Source: Pseudoselenomonas ruminantium (GTDB lineage Bacteria > Bacillota > Negativicutes > Selenomonadales > Selenomonadaceae). Taken from it: a stretch of 64,000 bases of DNA. This document shows positions 27,636-36,947 of the stretch, one piece after another. The position numbers were made by a program, and so were the translations under genes. A model generated the notes under the pieces. That model was not told the origin of the DNA, ran no database searches, and saw only the letters and a list, made by a program, of their open reading frames with translations. Within the stretch, counting starts at the first letter, position 1; the number at the start of each line of letters is the position of its first letter. Where the stretch lies: NCBI RefSeq assembly GCF_900104055.1, contig NZ_FNJQ01000001.1:1-64000 (forward strand). Reading direction: 5' to 3'.

Positions 27636-29024
27636 TTAATTTCTGGGCATGGCTAATTTCAACGCATCACCGATGGTTTCCGCACCATAAAGTTTGATTC
27701 CGTTTACCTCACCGGTCAGCTGGCGATAATTCTTCATGGGCAGCACCACATGTTCAAACCCTAAACGCTTGGCCTCGTTGATGCGTACATCTGCCTGACC
27801 TACGGCCCGGACTTCGCCGGACAGCCCCACTTCGCCGAAGACAATGGTCTTGGGCCGGATCTGCCGGTTGGCAAAGCTCGAAGCCATGGCTACGCAGATG
27901 CCTAAGTCGGCGGCAGGTTCATCAATCTTGATGCCGCCTGCGACCTTGACATAGACATCACAGGCACCGACCTGCAGATGCACGCGTTTTTCAAGCACCG
28001 CCAACAATAACTGAATCCGCTTGATATCCACAGAATCAGCCGTGCGCCTTGGCGGCACGTAGGGAGTAGGTGCAACCAGGGCCTGCAGTTCCACGAGCAG
28101 GGGCCGTGTGCCTTCCACTGTAGGAATGATGACCGTACCGCTATCCCCCTCCCTGTCGGACAGGAATAATTTGGACGCATCCGGCACATCCACGAGCCCC
28201 ACATCACGCATCTCAAAGAGCCCTAGCTCATTGGTGCTGCCGAAGCGGTTCTTGACCGCCCGCAGCACCCGGTATTCGGCATTGCGCTCTCCTTCGAAAT
28301 AAAGCACGGTATCCACGATATGTTCCAACACACGGGGACCGGCTAAGTTGCCCTCTTTGGTCACATGACCAATCACAAACGCCGCAATGCCCCGGCCCTT
28401 GGCAATACGCAGGATGTCCACAGCACACTCGCGTACCTGGGATACGCTGCCCGGCGCACTCTGCACTTCCGGCTTGAACACAGTCTGGATGGAGTCGATA
28501 ACCAGCAGATCCGGCTTGGTATTTTCAATATGTGCTTCGATGGTCTCCATATTGGTCTCGCTGACCACATAGAGCTTATCCGCAATGGCCTTGAGCCGGT
28601 CACCGCGCATCCGCACCTGCCGGGTGCTTTCCTCGCCTGTCACATAGAGCACACTGCGGCCAGCACGGGCCACATCCGCACAGACGCGCAAGGTCAGGCT
28701 GGACTTACCCACACCGGGATCGCCCACAATTAGCACCATGGAACCAGGAATCACGCCGCCGCCCAGCACCCGGTCCAGCTCTCCTGAACCCGTACCAAAA
28801 CGCGGTAAATCTTCAATGGCTACTTCGCCTATCGGCTGTGGCTTCTGAGCATCCGAAAGCCCCAGCCGCAGACCGCCGCTGCTGGAACTGCCCCCCGTTT
28901 CCGGTGCCACTACCTCTTCCACCATGGTATTCCAAGCCCCACATCCCGGACATTTCCCGAGCCACTTGGGCACTTCATAGCCGCAATCCTGACAGACAAA
29001 GACTGTCTTTTTCTTTTTGGCCAA
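27636..29024 (-). CDS. radA: DNA repair protein RadA
   Basis: RecA-like ATPase that promotes branch migration in recombinational repair. The 462-residue protein has the N-terminal zinc finger (CQDCGYEVPKWLGKCPGCG), Walker A GDPGVGKSS, the RadA-specific KNRFGS motif and the Lon-protease-like C-terminal domain. The start is TTG at 29024, with AAGGGATGG upstream. It follows the clpC operon after a terminator, the common Firmicute arrangement clpC-radA. Confidence 0.95.
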   Translation of the reverse strand: MAKKKKTVFVCQDCGYEVPKWLGKCPGCGAWNTMVEEVVAPETGGSSSSGGLRLGLSDAQKPQPIGEVAIEDLPRFGTGSGELDRVLGGGVIPGSMVLIVGDPGVGKSSLTLRVCADVARAGRSVLYVTGEESTRQVRMRGDRLKAIADKLYVVSETNMETIEAHIENTKPDLLVIDSIQTVFKPEVQSAPGSVSQVRECAVDILRIAKGRGIAAFVIGHVTKEGNLAGPRVLEHIVDTVLYFEGERNAEYRVLRAVKNRFGSTNELGLFEMRDVGLVDVPDASKLFLSDREGDSGTVIIPTVEGTRPLLVELQALVAPTPYVPPRRTADSVDIKRIQLLLAVLEKRVHLQVGACDVYVKVAGGIKIDEPAADLGICVAMASSFANRQIRPKTIVFGEVGLSGEVRAVGQADVRINEAKRLGFEHVVLPMKNYRQLTGEVNGIKLYGAETIGDALKLAMPRN

Positions 29025-29056
29025 TAATATCCATCCCTTCGGTTCAAAAACTTCAA

Positions 29057-29082
29057 AGAAGAGCAGGTAATCCTGCTCTTCT
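29057..29082 (-). terminator. Terminator of the ctsR-clpC operon
   Basis: AGAAGAGCAGG and its complement pair perfectly around TAAT. A short T-rich run follows on the minus strand. It lies two bases past the stop of the 41-codon gene, which therefore belongs to the ctsR-clpC operon. Confidence 0.75.
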
Positions 29083-29084
29083 CG

Positions 29085-29210
29085 TTATATCTTCTTTTTT
29101 ACGATCCGTATAATACTCCGCCCCAGCCAGACGATGGCCCAGAAAAAATTCACGACGAAGTTCCAAAGCCGCCCGCTAGTATCCTGCGGAGTGAGTTTAT
29201 TGCGGGACAT
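29085..29210 (-). CDS. 41-residue hydrophobic basic peptide overlapping the clpC end
   Basis: A small gene below usual annotation cut-offs. Its ATG lies inside the last codons of clpC in another frame, with AAGGAG seven bases upstream, so it looks translationally coupled. The peptide has a polar N terminus (residues 1-14), one Trp/Phe-rich helix (LWNFVVNFFWAIVWLG, 15-30) and a basic tail ending KKKI. A single membrane-spanning or amphipathic helix is likely. The terminator starts right after the stop codon. No family is recognised; a role in membrane attachment or modulation of the McsB/ClpC machinery is only suggested by position. Confidence 0.6.
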   Translation of the reverse strand: MSRNKLTPQDTSGRLWNFVVNFFWAIVWLGRSIIRIVKKKI

Positions 29211-31695
29211 GTTCCAGCTCCTTGCGCTTTACAGACCGCTTGGCTTTTTTCGTGAATTCCAATTCATTGCCACTCTTGCGCACAACGATGGTATCGCCGG
29301 CCTTGAACTTGCCTGCCAGCAGCATTTCGGCAATCTCGTCCTCGACCAGCTTCTGGATAGCCCGTTTCAACGGACGGGCACCGAATTTGAAATCCGTGCC
29401 TTCGTCCACCAGCTTGCCCCGGGCAGAGGGACTGATATCCAGCTGGATATCCTTTTCCTGCAGGCGGCTGCGCACATCCTGCAACAGGATATCCACGATT
29501 TTTGCCAGATCTGTGCGTCCCAACGGATGGAACACCAGCTGTTCGTCCACGCGGTTCAGGAATTCCGGCTTGAAAATATGCTTTACAGCTTCCAGCACGC
29601 GCTTTTCTGCTGCCTTTTCCTCAGCTTCTTTTTCGTCCACATTGCCCACGGCAAAGCCCATGGAGCTCTTGGCTTTCTTCAGAAGGTTCGAGCCAGCATT
29701 GGAAGTCATGATGATCACGCTGTTGCGAAAATCCACGGTGCGGCCCTGGCCATCGGTCAGACGGCCATCATCGAGCACCTGCAGCAGCAGGTTGAACACA
29801 TCCGGATGGGCTTTCTCGATTTCATCCAAGAGGATAATCGAATAAGGCTTGCGGCGCACCGCATCTGTAAGCTGCCCGCCCTCCTGATAGCCTACATAGC
29901 CCGGAGGCGCCCCGACCATCCGGGAAACCGTGTGCTTCTCCATATATTCGCTCATGTCGAAGCGGATAATTGCCTCTTCCGAGCCAAAGAGGGCATCGGC
30001 CAACGTACGCGCCAGCTCGGTCTTGCCCACACCGGTAGGCCCTAAGAACAGGAACGAACCGATGGGACGCTTGGGATCCTTGAGCCCCGAACGCGCGCGG
30101 CGGATAGCCTTGGCCACGGCCTTGACAGCCTCTGACTGACCGATTACCCGCTTGCCCAGAATCTTTTCGAGCTTCAACAGCCGTGCCGATTCCGTAGCAG
30201 CCAACTGGCTCACTGGAATGCCCGTCCATTGGGAGGTCACGGCCGCAATATCCTCAGCTGTCACCGTGATATGGCTCTGGCCCTTTTTCGACCAATCCTT
30301 GCGGTTTTCATCCAATTCTTCCTTGATTTTCAAGGCCTTATCCCGGATGCGGGCCGCCTTTTCATAATCCTGGGCAGTAATCGCCGCTTCCTTCTCCACC
30401 AGCAGCTGCTGAAGCTGATCGCGCAGTTCCTGCAATCTGGCAGTAGGCACAACCTGACTCATACGCACCTTGGATGCCGCTTCGTCCATCAAATCGATGG
30501 CCTTATCCGGCAGGAACCGGTCCGTGATATAACGGTGTGACAGGCGCACCGCAGCCTTGATGGCCTCATCTTCAATGGTCGCATGATGGAATTCCTCATA
30601 TTTGCTGCGCAGGCCATAGAGAATCTTCTCTGCATCCCCCAGATCCGGTTCCTCCACCATGATGGGCTGGAAGCGGCGGGACAGGGCCGCATCTTTTTCG
30701 AGATACTTCTTGTACTCATCCAGCGTGGTCGCACCGATAATCTGGATTTCGCCACGGGACAGGGCCGGTTTCAGGATATTAGCTGCATCCAACGCGCCTT
30801 CACCTGCGCCAGCTCCCACTAAGGTATGCATTTCATCGATAAAGAGAATGATATTGCCCGCCTGCTGGATTTCTTCAATCACGCCCTTCAGGCGTTCCTC
30901 AAATTCCCCGCGGTATTTGGCCCCAGCTACCAGCGAAGCCATAGACAGGGAAACCACTTTCTTATCCTGCAGCATATAGGGCACCGTGCCGTCCACGATG
31001 CGCTGGGCCATTCCTTCGGCAATGGCCGTCTTGCCCACGCCCGGCTCACCTAAGAGCACGGGATTGTTTTTCGTGCGGCGGGACAGGATCTGAATCACCC
31101 GCTGGATTTCCGTTTTCCGGCCAATCACCGGGTCCATCTGCTCTTCACGGGCCATCTTATTGAGGTCACGCCCGTATTTTTTGAGCAACGGTGTACCTTC
31201 CCGTTGATGACGGCCATGCTTGTGTTCCGGCAGCGGGCCGTCGCCTTCGGGGTGCTGGCCGTCGATGCGGTCCATGACTTCCTCCTGCAAAGCATCGGGA
31301 TCGATGCCCATGAGCTCCAGGACTTCTACAGCCGCGCCTTCGGTTTCTTCCAACAGACTCAGCAGGATATGTTCCGTGCCGATATAATTATGCCCCAGAT
31401 TCTGGGCCTCTTCATACGCCCCCTCCATCACCCGCTTGGCACGGGGAGTATAGTAGGGATTGTCCCCGGGATACTCCGCCTCCCGGGAGGCTATGCGCTG
31501 CACCTGGGCAGCCACCTTTTCAAAGCTCATACCCAAAGCGCCCATGGCCCGAGCCGCCAGGCCTTCTCGTTCATGGAGAAGGCCCAGCAGGATATGTTCC
31601 GTGCCAATATAGTCCTGGGCCAGGTCCCTTGCCGCATATTGGGCAAATTCAATGGCTTTGATGGCCATATTGGTAAAATGATTGCGATAATCCAT
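29197..31695 (-). CDS. clpC: ATP-dependent Clp protease ATP-binding subunit ClpC
   Basis: AAA+ unfoldase that feeds arginine-phosphorylated and misfolded proteins to ClpP. The 832 residues comprise two N-terminal Clp repeats (about 1-145), the first AAA module with GEPGVGKTA, the UVR-like middle domain ([20 protein letters not shown]), and the second AAA module with [11 protein letters not shown]. The ATG at 31695 is preferred because GGAGGA is six bases upstream; the ATG two codons earlier would abut the binding site. It starts two bases after mcsB. Confidence 0.95.
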   Translation of the reverse strand: MDYRNHFTNMAIKAIEFAQYAARDLAQDYIGTEHILLGLLHEREGLAARAMGALGMSFEKVAAQVQRIASREAEYPGDNPYYTPRAKRVMEGAYEEAQNLGHNYIGTEHILLSLLEETEGAAVEVLELMGIDPDALQEEVMDRIDGQHPEGDGPLPEHKHGRHQREGTPLLKKYGRDLNKMAREEQMDPVIGRKTEIQRVIQILSRRTKNNPVLLGEPGVGKTAIAEGMAQRIVDGTVPYMLQDKKVVSLSMASLVAGAKYRGEFEERLKGVIEEIQQAGNIILFIDEMHTLVGAGAGEGALDAANILKPALSRGEIQIIGATTLDEYKKYLEKDAALSRRFQPIMVEEPDLGDAEKILYGLRSKYEEFHHATIEDEAIKAAVRLSHRYITDRFLPDKAIDLMDEAASKVRMSQVVPTARLQELRDQLQQLLVEKEAAITAQDYEKAARIRDKALKIKEELDENRKDWSKKGQSHITVTAEDIAAVTSQWTGIPVSQLAATESARLLKLEKILGKRVIGQSEAVKAVAKAIRRARSGLKDPKRPIGSFLFLGPTGVGKTELARTLADALFGSEEAIIRFDMSEYMEKHTVSRMVGAPPGYVGYQEGGQLTDAVRRKPYSIILLDEIEKAHPDVFNLLLQVLDDGRLTDGQGRTVDFRNSVIIMTSNAGSNLLKKAKSSMGFAVGNVDEKEAEEKAAEKRVLEAVKHIFKPEFLNRVDEQLVFHPLGRTDLAKIVDILLQDVRSRLQEKDIQLDISPSARGKLVDEGTDFKFGARPLKRAIQKLVEDEIAEMLLAGKFKAGDTIVVRKSGNELEFTKKAKRSVKRKELEHVPQ

Positions 31696-31697
31696 AG

Positions 31698-32777
31698 TCA
31701 TTCCTCCCGGCGTACATGATGCTGCTCCATCAGCCGCCGCATATGCTGCGCCCGCAACCGGTCAATTTCCGTCTTGGACAGGTTCTCGTTGGCCGCCAGA
31801 TTCTGCAGGAAGCTGGTACGGCTGCTCAGCAGCAGCTGTCCATAACATTCCGGTGCCAGACCGCGGATCAATTTCAAATCCATTCCCAACCGCAGGCGGG
31901 ACAGCAGTTCCAAAGCTTCCTTTTCCGATAGCAAGCGAGCGTAAGACAACGTACCAAATGCCCGCCAGACTTCATCTTCCAGCCGTTCCTTCATGTAGAG
32001 AGCCAATGCCTTGCGGGCCCGGCGTTCATGGGCCACGATCTCCGTCACAGCTCCGCGCAGGTTATCGATCAGCTCCTGCTCGGAATAGCCCAAAGTCAGC
32101 TGATTGGCAATCTGGAACAAACAGCCCGGCTGCTCCTTCTCATCGCCGAATAGTGGCCGTACAGCCAACCCCAATTGCGGTGAGATATTGATGATATTGC
32201 TGACATTGCGGGTAAAGACGAGGCCCGGCAGATGCAGCAGGACACTGGCCCGCAGGCCCGTTCCTAAATTGGTGGGGCTCGAAGTCAGATATCCCATCTT
32301 TTCATCAAAGGCAATATCCAATTTGCTCTCTAGCAGATCATCCATCGCAAAGGCCAGCTTGAGCGGCTTGGCCAGATCCAATCCCGTTGTCACACATTGG
32401 ATGCGGATATGATCTTCTTCGTTGACCATTACGCTGGCCTGCTGGCTAGCACCTAAGAACACCGTCCGGTGTTGAGGATTGCGCAGGAGATTTTCGCTGA
32501 TCAGCTGCTTCTCCCGCAGGACTTCCCGCTGCAGATGGGAAAGTTTTTCCATTTCCACACCAACAAGTTCCTCCCCAGTTACCTGAGAAAGCTCCGGCAT
32601 CACCGCAGCCAAGCGGTCTTCCACCAGCTTGAGTTCCGACAGGCTGGCCCGATTGGGGAAGGGCAGATCCCGCAGATTCCGGGAAAGCAGAATCCGGCTG
32701 GCCAGTACCACATCACCATCGGCCTCCGCGGGCTTCAGCCAGCAGAGACTACTATCCTGTAATAACTGTTCAAGCAT
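31698..32777 (-). CDS. mcsB: Protein arginine kinase McsB
   Basis: Phosphorylates arginine residues, marking proteins for ClpC-ClpP and inactivating CtsR. The phosphagen-kinase fold is shown by SSRILLSRNLRD-like residues near 27-37 and the active-site segment TSSPTNLGTGLRASV. The 359-residue length is normal. It overlaps mcsA by eight bases and clpC follows two bases after. Confidence 0.95.
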   Translation of the reverse strand: MLEQLLQDSSLCWLKPAEADGDVVLASRILLSRNLRDLPFPNRASLSELKLVEDRLAAVMPELSQVTGEELVGVEMEKLSHLQREVLREKQLISENLLRNPQHRTVFLGASQQASVMVNEEDHIRIQCVTTGLDLAKPLKLAFAMDDLLESKLDIAFDEKMGYLTSSPTNLGTGLRASVLLHLPGLVFTRNVSNIINISPQLGLAVRPLFGDEKEQPGCLFQIANQLTLGYSEQELIDNLRGAVTEIVAHERRARKALALYMKERLEDEVWRAFGTLSYARLLSEKEALELLSRLRLGMDLKLIRGLAPECYGQLLLSSRTSFLQNLAANENLSKTEIDRLRAQHMRRLMEQHHVRREE

Positions 32778-33327
32778 TCTTTCTGCCCCCTTCCTTGGCA
32801 GCCAATTCCTGTTTCATAGCCCGCACCTTGTCGCGCAGCTCCGCGGCCTTTTCATATTCTTCCTTCTCCACGCAGGCCTTCAACTCCTGCTGCAAGAGCA
32901 CAATGTTTTGTTTGAGTTCCAGGGTTCCGCCGCTGCGATGGGGAATCTTGCCTCGATGGACGCTGGAACCATGGATACGCCGAAGCATGGGTTCCAGCTG
33001 CTGGCGGAAGGTCGCATAGCAGGCAGCACAGCCAATCTTGCCCTGCTGGCTGAAATCCCGGTAACTCATACCGCAGCGGGGACATACCAACTCCCCGGCC
33101 GCATTCTTTTCCGGATTTTCTCCGGCAGGAGCACTGTTGGTGCTGTTGAAGATTCCCCGCAGGAAATCATCTACCGACACATGCCGCTTATCCTGATGCG
33201 GCACATTCACAAATTCACTATAATTAGCGGCGCAGGACTCGCAGAGGTTCTTCTCCACCCGGCCATTGGGACCAATCTGGGTGATATGCACCACGGCTTC
33301 ATGGCGCCCGCAATCATCACATAACAT
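32770..33327 (-). CDS. mcsA: McsA, activator of arginine kinase McsB
   Basis: Zinc-finger protein that activates McsB. CDDCG near the start, CESC, CPRCG and CAAC make up the paired zinc-binding motifs (residues 3-90), and the C-terminal UVR motif is EEYEKAAELRDKVRAMKQEL-like. The protein is 185 residues. It lies twelve bases after ctsR. Confidence 0.93.
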   Translation of the reverse strand: MLCDDCGRHEAVVHITQIGPNGRVEKNLCESCAANYSEFVNVPHQDKRHVSVDDFLRGIFNSTNSAPAGENPEKNAAGELVCPRCGMSYRDFSQQGKIGCAACYATFRQQLEPMLRRIHGSSVHRGKIPHRSGGTLELKQNIVLLQQELKACVEKEEYEKAAELRDKVRAMKQELAAKEGGRKNA

Positions 33328-33339
33328 ATCCGTTCCCCC

Positions 33340-33792
33340 TTACGAGAAATTTTCCAAGGTCAGCAGCATCGTCTTGAGCATCCGTACCCGTTCTTTATCC
33401 GTGATGCTCTCGGACTGGAAGATGGACACGACAAACTGCATCATCAGCGAGGCCTCACGCGCCGTCACCATCTCATGCTGCAGGAGATATTTGATCATTG
33501 ACTGCACCACCGGCAGTTCCGTATCCGGCTTGATAGCCGCCAGCATGTCCTCATAGACCATATTCTTGACCGGCACCTGCACGATGCGAATAAACCCGCC
33601 CAAGCCACGGCGCGACTCCACCACAAACCCCTTGTCCTGGGTAAAGCGGGTGGACAGCACATAACTGATCTGCGAAGGCGCACAGGAAATCTCGTCGGCG
33701 ATATCCGTGCGCCGCAATTCCACCTTGCCATCTTGCTGAGTGGCCAGCTGCCGTAAAATATAGGCTTCAATCAAATCGGCAATATTGCTCAC
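33340..33792 (-). CDS. ctsR: Class III heat-shock repressor CtsR
   Basis: Represses clp genes and is controlled by McsB/ClpC or heat. The 150-residue form has the winged helix-turn-helix (about 5-70) with CAPSQISYVLSTRF and the glycine-rich wing RRGLGGFIRI that senses temperature. The GTG at 33792 is chosen: AAGGTGAT, a long match to the anti-Shine-Dalgarno, lies four to five bases before it, and family members start at this point. Two earlier in-frame starts (33798, 33801) sit inside that site. Confidence 0.93.
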   Translation of the reverse strand: MSNIADLIEAYILRQLATQQDGKVELRRTDIADEISCAPSQISYVLSTRFTQDKGFVVESRRGLGGFIRIVQVPVKNMVYEDMLAAIKPDTELPVVQSMIKYLLQHEMVTAREASLMMQFVVSIFQSESITDKERVRMLKTMLLTLENFS

Positions 33793-33821
33793 TTTCATCA
33801 CCTTCTATAAATTCAATTACA

Positions 33822-33836
33822 ATTGACCATTTGACT
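33822..33836 (-). promoter_or_regulatory. Probable CtsR operator
   Basis: On the minus strand AGTCAAA-T-GGTCAAT gives two CtsR heptads (consensus RGTCAAA) in tandem, only one base apart where the usual spacing is three. A third heptad, AGTCAAA, lies in the promoter spacer at 33859-33865. Together they fit autoregulation of ctsR. Confidence 0.6.
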
Positions 33837-33844
33837 TTTACTCT

Positions 33845-33873
33845 ATTATATTTGTTTTTTTGACTTTTGGCAA
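33845..33873 (-). promoter_or_regulatory. ctsR-clpC operon promoter
   Basis: TTGCCA (33868-33873) and perfect TATAAT (33845-33850) are separated by 17 bases on the minus strand. One CtsR heptad lies inside the spacer and a pair lies around the expected start of transcription. Confidence 0.8.
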
Positions 33874-33874
33874 G

Positions 33875-33903
33875 AAAAAATAGAAGCGCATCTGCGCTCC
33901 TAT
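33875..33903 (-). terminator. Terminator of the pyr operon
   Basis: AGCGCA and TGCGCT pair with a two-base tip, extended by weaker pairs, and TTTTTTC follows on the minus strand. It lies between the pyrE stop and the ctsR promoter. Confidence 0.8.
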
Positions 33904-33915
33904 TCTTTCTTGCTA

Positions 33916-34494
33916 TCATTTTTTACCCGTGCTGCCTCTTTTGGTCATCGGAATTCCCTGTTTGCACAGCGGACATTCCTCAGGCTTGTAGGTTTCCACA
34001 TCCATATGCAGGAGTGCCGTGCAGGGCACGTCACCGAAGCTGGCTTTGCCGCCGCTGCGATCAACGAGCATGCTCACGGCTACGGGAATGCCACCATGAG
34101 CCTTGACCACTTCAATGACTTCCTTGATGGAGCCGCCGGTGGTCACGATATCCTCCACGATCAGGCAGCGTTCTCCTTCATGCAGAGTGAAGCCGCGACG
34201 GAAGGTCATCTTACCGTCCACACGTTCGGTGAAGATGGCTCTGGTGCCCAGAGCCTTGCCCGTTTCATGGGCCAGCAGGATGCCGCCGGTCACAGGACCG
34301 ACTACCGTTTCGATATTGGCATCCTTGAATTTCTCAGCCATGGCCTGGCAGAGTTTTTCCGTATATTTCGGCTGCTGGAGCACGTTGAATTTCTCCACAT
34401 AGTGGGGGCTGTGCAAACCGGAGGTCAAAAGGAAATGACCATCCATAATCGCGCCCGTTTCAATCAGTAATTCTTTTACTTCCTGTTCCGTCAT
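33916..34494 (-). CDS. pyrE: Orotate phosphoribosyltransferase
   Basis: Forms orotidine monophosphate from orotate and PRPP. The PRPP-binding motif CLIVEDIVTTGGS is at about 117-129, and FRRG marks the substrate loop. The 192-residue protein is the Firmicute form with a C-terminal CPLC segment. It starts one base after pyrF and closes the pyr operon. Confidence 0.95.
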   Translation of the reverse strand: MTEQEVKELLIETGAIMDGHFLLTSGLHSPHYVEKFNVLQQPKYTEKLCQAMAEKFKDANIETVVGPVTGGILLAHETGKALGTRAIFTERVDGKMTFRRGFTLHEGERCLIVEDIVTTGGSIKEVIEVVKAHGGIPVAVSMLVDRSGGKASFGDVPCTALLHMDVETYKPEECPLCKQGIPMTKRGSTGKK

Positions 34495-34495
34495 C

Positions 34496-35212
34496 TTATC
34501 GTACTTTCTCCATTTCTTCTATAATCTTCAAAGCGGCGATTTTCGGATCAGCCGCGGCATAAATCGGACGGCCAATCACCAAGTGGGTGGAACCATCCTT
34601 CAAAGCGTTAGCCGGCGTAGCAATACGACTCTGGTCGTTGACATCACTGCCGGCAGGTCTTATGCCCGGCGTGACAATCAGGAAATCATCGCCGCAGGCC
34701 TGCCGGATAAGGGCAGCTTCCTGCGCCGAGGCCACCACGCCATCCAAACCGGCTTTCTTGGCCAGCTTGGCATAGCGCACGACGGCACTCTTGATCTGAA
34801 TAGCTTGTCCGAGGCCTTCCCAGTCTTCCTGATTGATGCTGGTCAGTACCGTAACTGCAATCAGTTTTGGGCACTTAATGCCCATTTTTTCCGCTTCTGC
34901 ATGCATCCTGTCCACGGTGGTCTTCATCATCGTGTAACCACCGCTGGCATGCACGTTGAGCATATTTGCCCCTAAGCGCATCAGGGAACAGATACCGCCC
35001 GCCGCTGTATTGGGTATATCGTGAAGTTTGAGGTCCAGAAAAACATCTTTTCCCTGTTCCTTGAGCCAGGTTACCACCTGAGCGCCCACACTGTAAAAGA
35101 GCTCCATGCCTACCTTGTAATAGGACACACTGTCTCCTAATGATGTCACCAGCCGTTCCACATCTTCCATCGTGTGGAAATCCAAAGCTGCTATCAAGCG
35201 TTCATCTGCCAT
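34496..35212 (-). CDS. pyrF: Orotidine 5'-phosphate decarboxylase
   Basis: Final step to UMP. The catalytic DLKLHDIPNT motif (Lys-Asp-Lys-Asp network) is near residues 60-69; the N-terminal IAALDF and the C-terminal TPGIRP motif with phosphate-binding residues are intact. Length 238 is normal. Confidence 0.96.
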   Translation of the reverse strand: MADERLIAALDFHTMEDVERLVTSLGDSVSYYKVGMELFYSVGAQVVTWLKEQGKDVFLDLKLHDIPNTAAGGICSLMRLGANMLNVHASGGYTMMKTTVDRMHAEAEKMGIKCPKLIAVTVLTSINQEDWEGLGQAIQIKSAVVRYAKLAKKAGLDGVVASAQEAALIRQACGDDFLIVTPGIRPAGSDVNDQSRIATPANALKDGSTHLVIGRPIYAAADPKIAALKIIEEMEKVR

Positions 35213-35244
35213 AACCGGGCCTCCTGTATACTGTAAAATTGAAC

Positions 35245-36174
35245 TTAAAGTGCTGCACCGATGATATCCCGTACCGACTCGATATGCTGCTGGGCCAGAT
35301 AATCGTTGATGCCATCGCAGATTTTCATGGTCACAGCGGGATCATTGAAATTGGCCGTGCCGACTGCCACTGCACTGGCGCCAGCCAGCAGGAACTCAAT
35401 GGCGTCCTCTGCTGAGCTGATGCCCCCCATGCCGATAAGCGGCACTTTGACGGCTTTCGCCACCTGATAGACCATGCGCAGGGCCACGGGCTTCACGCAG
35501 GGGCCGGACAGGCCGCCGGTGATATTGCCCAAGGTGGGCTTCTTCGTGCGGATATTGATTTCCATACCTAACAGAGTGTTGATCAGGGAAATGATATCTG
35601 CGCCCGCATCCTCCACGGCTTTGGCCATGGTGACGATATCCGTTACGTTAGGCGAAAGCTTCAGGATAACCGGCTTTTTCGTATGGGCCTTGGCTTCTTT
35701 GACCACTGCCGCCGCAGCTTTGGGATCTGTGCCAAACACGATGCCGCCCTCCCTGACATTCGGACAGGAAACATTGAGTTCAATGGCCGCCACTCCGGGC
35801 ACATCCAGCATTTCTGCCAGCACACCGTATTCCTCCGCGGTACTTCCCGAGATATTCACGATTACATTCATGTTGTAATTCGCGAGGCGGGACAAAGTTT
35901 CCTGCAAGAAAACGTCCACACCGGGATTTTCGAGGCCGATGCAGTTGAGCATGCCCATGGGCGTTTCCGTAATGCGGATGCCCTCATTGCCCCGGCGGGG
36001 CTTTAAGGTGGTGCCCTTGACCATGACGCCGCCCAATCTGGAGAGGTCCACGAATTCGGCAAACTCCTCGCCGAAGCCGAAGGTTCCCGAAGCGGTCAGC
36101 ACTGGCGTATTCATCTGGATACCGGCAATACTCGTCTGCAGGCGTTTGTCTGCCATATTGATTGCTCTGCTCAT
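35245..36174 (-). CDS. pyrD: Dihydroorotate dehydrogenase, class 1B catalytic subunit
   Basis: FMN enzyme that oxidises dihydroorotate using NAD through its partner PyrK. The catalytic cysteine lies in ELNVSCPNV, which places it in class 1; SGTFGFG, GLENPGV and LINTLLGM are FMN or substrate motifs. The start overlaps the pyrK stop as ATGA. A later in-frame ATG six codons on is possible. Confidence 0.95.
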   Translation of the reverse strand: MSRAINMADKRLQTSIAGIQMNTPVLTASGTFGFGEEFAEFVDLSRLGGVMVKGTTLKPRRGNEGIRITETPMGMLNCIGLENPGVDVFLQETLSRLANYNMNVIVNISGSTAEEYGVLAEMLDVPGVAAIELNVSCPNVREGGIVFGTDPKAAAAVVKEAKAHTKKPVILKLSPNVTDIVTMAKAVEDAGADIISLINTLLGMEINIRTKKPTLGNITGGLSGPCVKPVALRMVYQVAKAVKVPLIGMGGISSAEDAIEFLLAGASAVAVGTANFNDPAVTMKICDGINDYLAQQHIESVRDIIGAAL

Positions 36175-36947
36175 CTGAGGTCAAACACCTCCTCTGCCCA
36201 GAAAACCGGGCCATCCTTGCAGACCTTCTTGCGCTGGCCGTCCGTGGTATCAATGGAGCAGGACAGGCAGGCACCCAGGCCACAGCCCATGCGCTTCTCC
36301 AGCGATACCTGACAGGGCACATTATATTCCTGCGCAATCTTGGCAATGCCCTTCATCATGATTTCCGGACCGCAGGCGATGACTAGATCGTAATTTCCTT
36401 TGGCCAGCAGTTCCGGCAGCAGCGTCGTGGTAAAGCCCTTCGTACCGCAGGAACCGTCATCCGTCGTGCAGAATACTTCCTGCACATGCGGCGCGTAGAT
36501 TTCCTGCCAGAAGAGTTCCCGCTCGCAGCGGCCACCCATCAGCACATCCGCCTGCCCCTGCAAATGCTGGGCATAGAACAGCAGCGGCGATAAGCCCATA
36601 CCGCCCCCAACTAATAGCGGGCGGCTGGCTTTGCAGCTAAAGCCATGGCCCAAGGGCCCCAGCACATTGATCATAGTGCCTGTGGAAAGTGCGGACAGGG
36701 CTTTTGTGCCCTTGCCCACCACTCGGTAGATAAAAGCCACCGTGCCCTTCTGCAGGTTTACTTCTGCTATGCCCACCGGGCGGCGCAGGGTAAAGGCACC
36801 ACTGGGGATCTGCAGCTGGACAAACTGTCCCGGCTCTGCCTCCCGAGCGATTTTCGGCGCCTCTACCTCCAAACGCCATACATTCTGGGCTAATTCCTTC
36901 TGCGCAACAATCTCGCCATCAATGGCAAACTTAGGCAAGATCGTCAC
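36171..36947 (-). CDS. pyrK: Dihydroorotate dehydrogenase electron-transfer subunit PyrK
   Basis: FAD and [2Fe-2S] subunit linking PyrD to NAD. The ferredoxin-reductase-type fold has the FAD motif FTLRRPV and the NAD region GGGMGLSPL. The C-terminal cysteines in [11 protein letters not shown] plus the downstream KVC hold the [2Fe-2S] cluster. It overlaps carB by 17 bases. Confidence 0.95.
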   Translation of the reverse strand: MTILPKFAIDGEIVAQKELAQNVWRLEVEAPKIAREAEPGQFVQLQIPSGAFTLRRPVGIAEVNLQKGTVAFIYRVVGKGTKALSALSTGTMINVLGPLGHGFSCKASRPLLVGGGMGLSPLLFYAQHLQGQADVLMGGRCERELFWQEIYAPHVQEVFCTTDDGSCGTKGFTTTLLPELLAKGNYDLVIACGPEIMMKGIAKIAQEYNVPCQVSLEKRMGCGLGACLSCSIDTTDGQRKKVCKDGPVFWAEEVFDLR

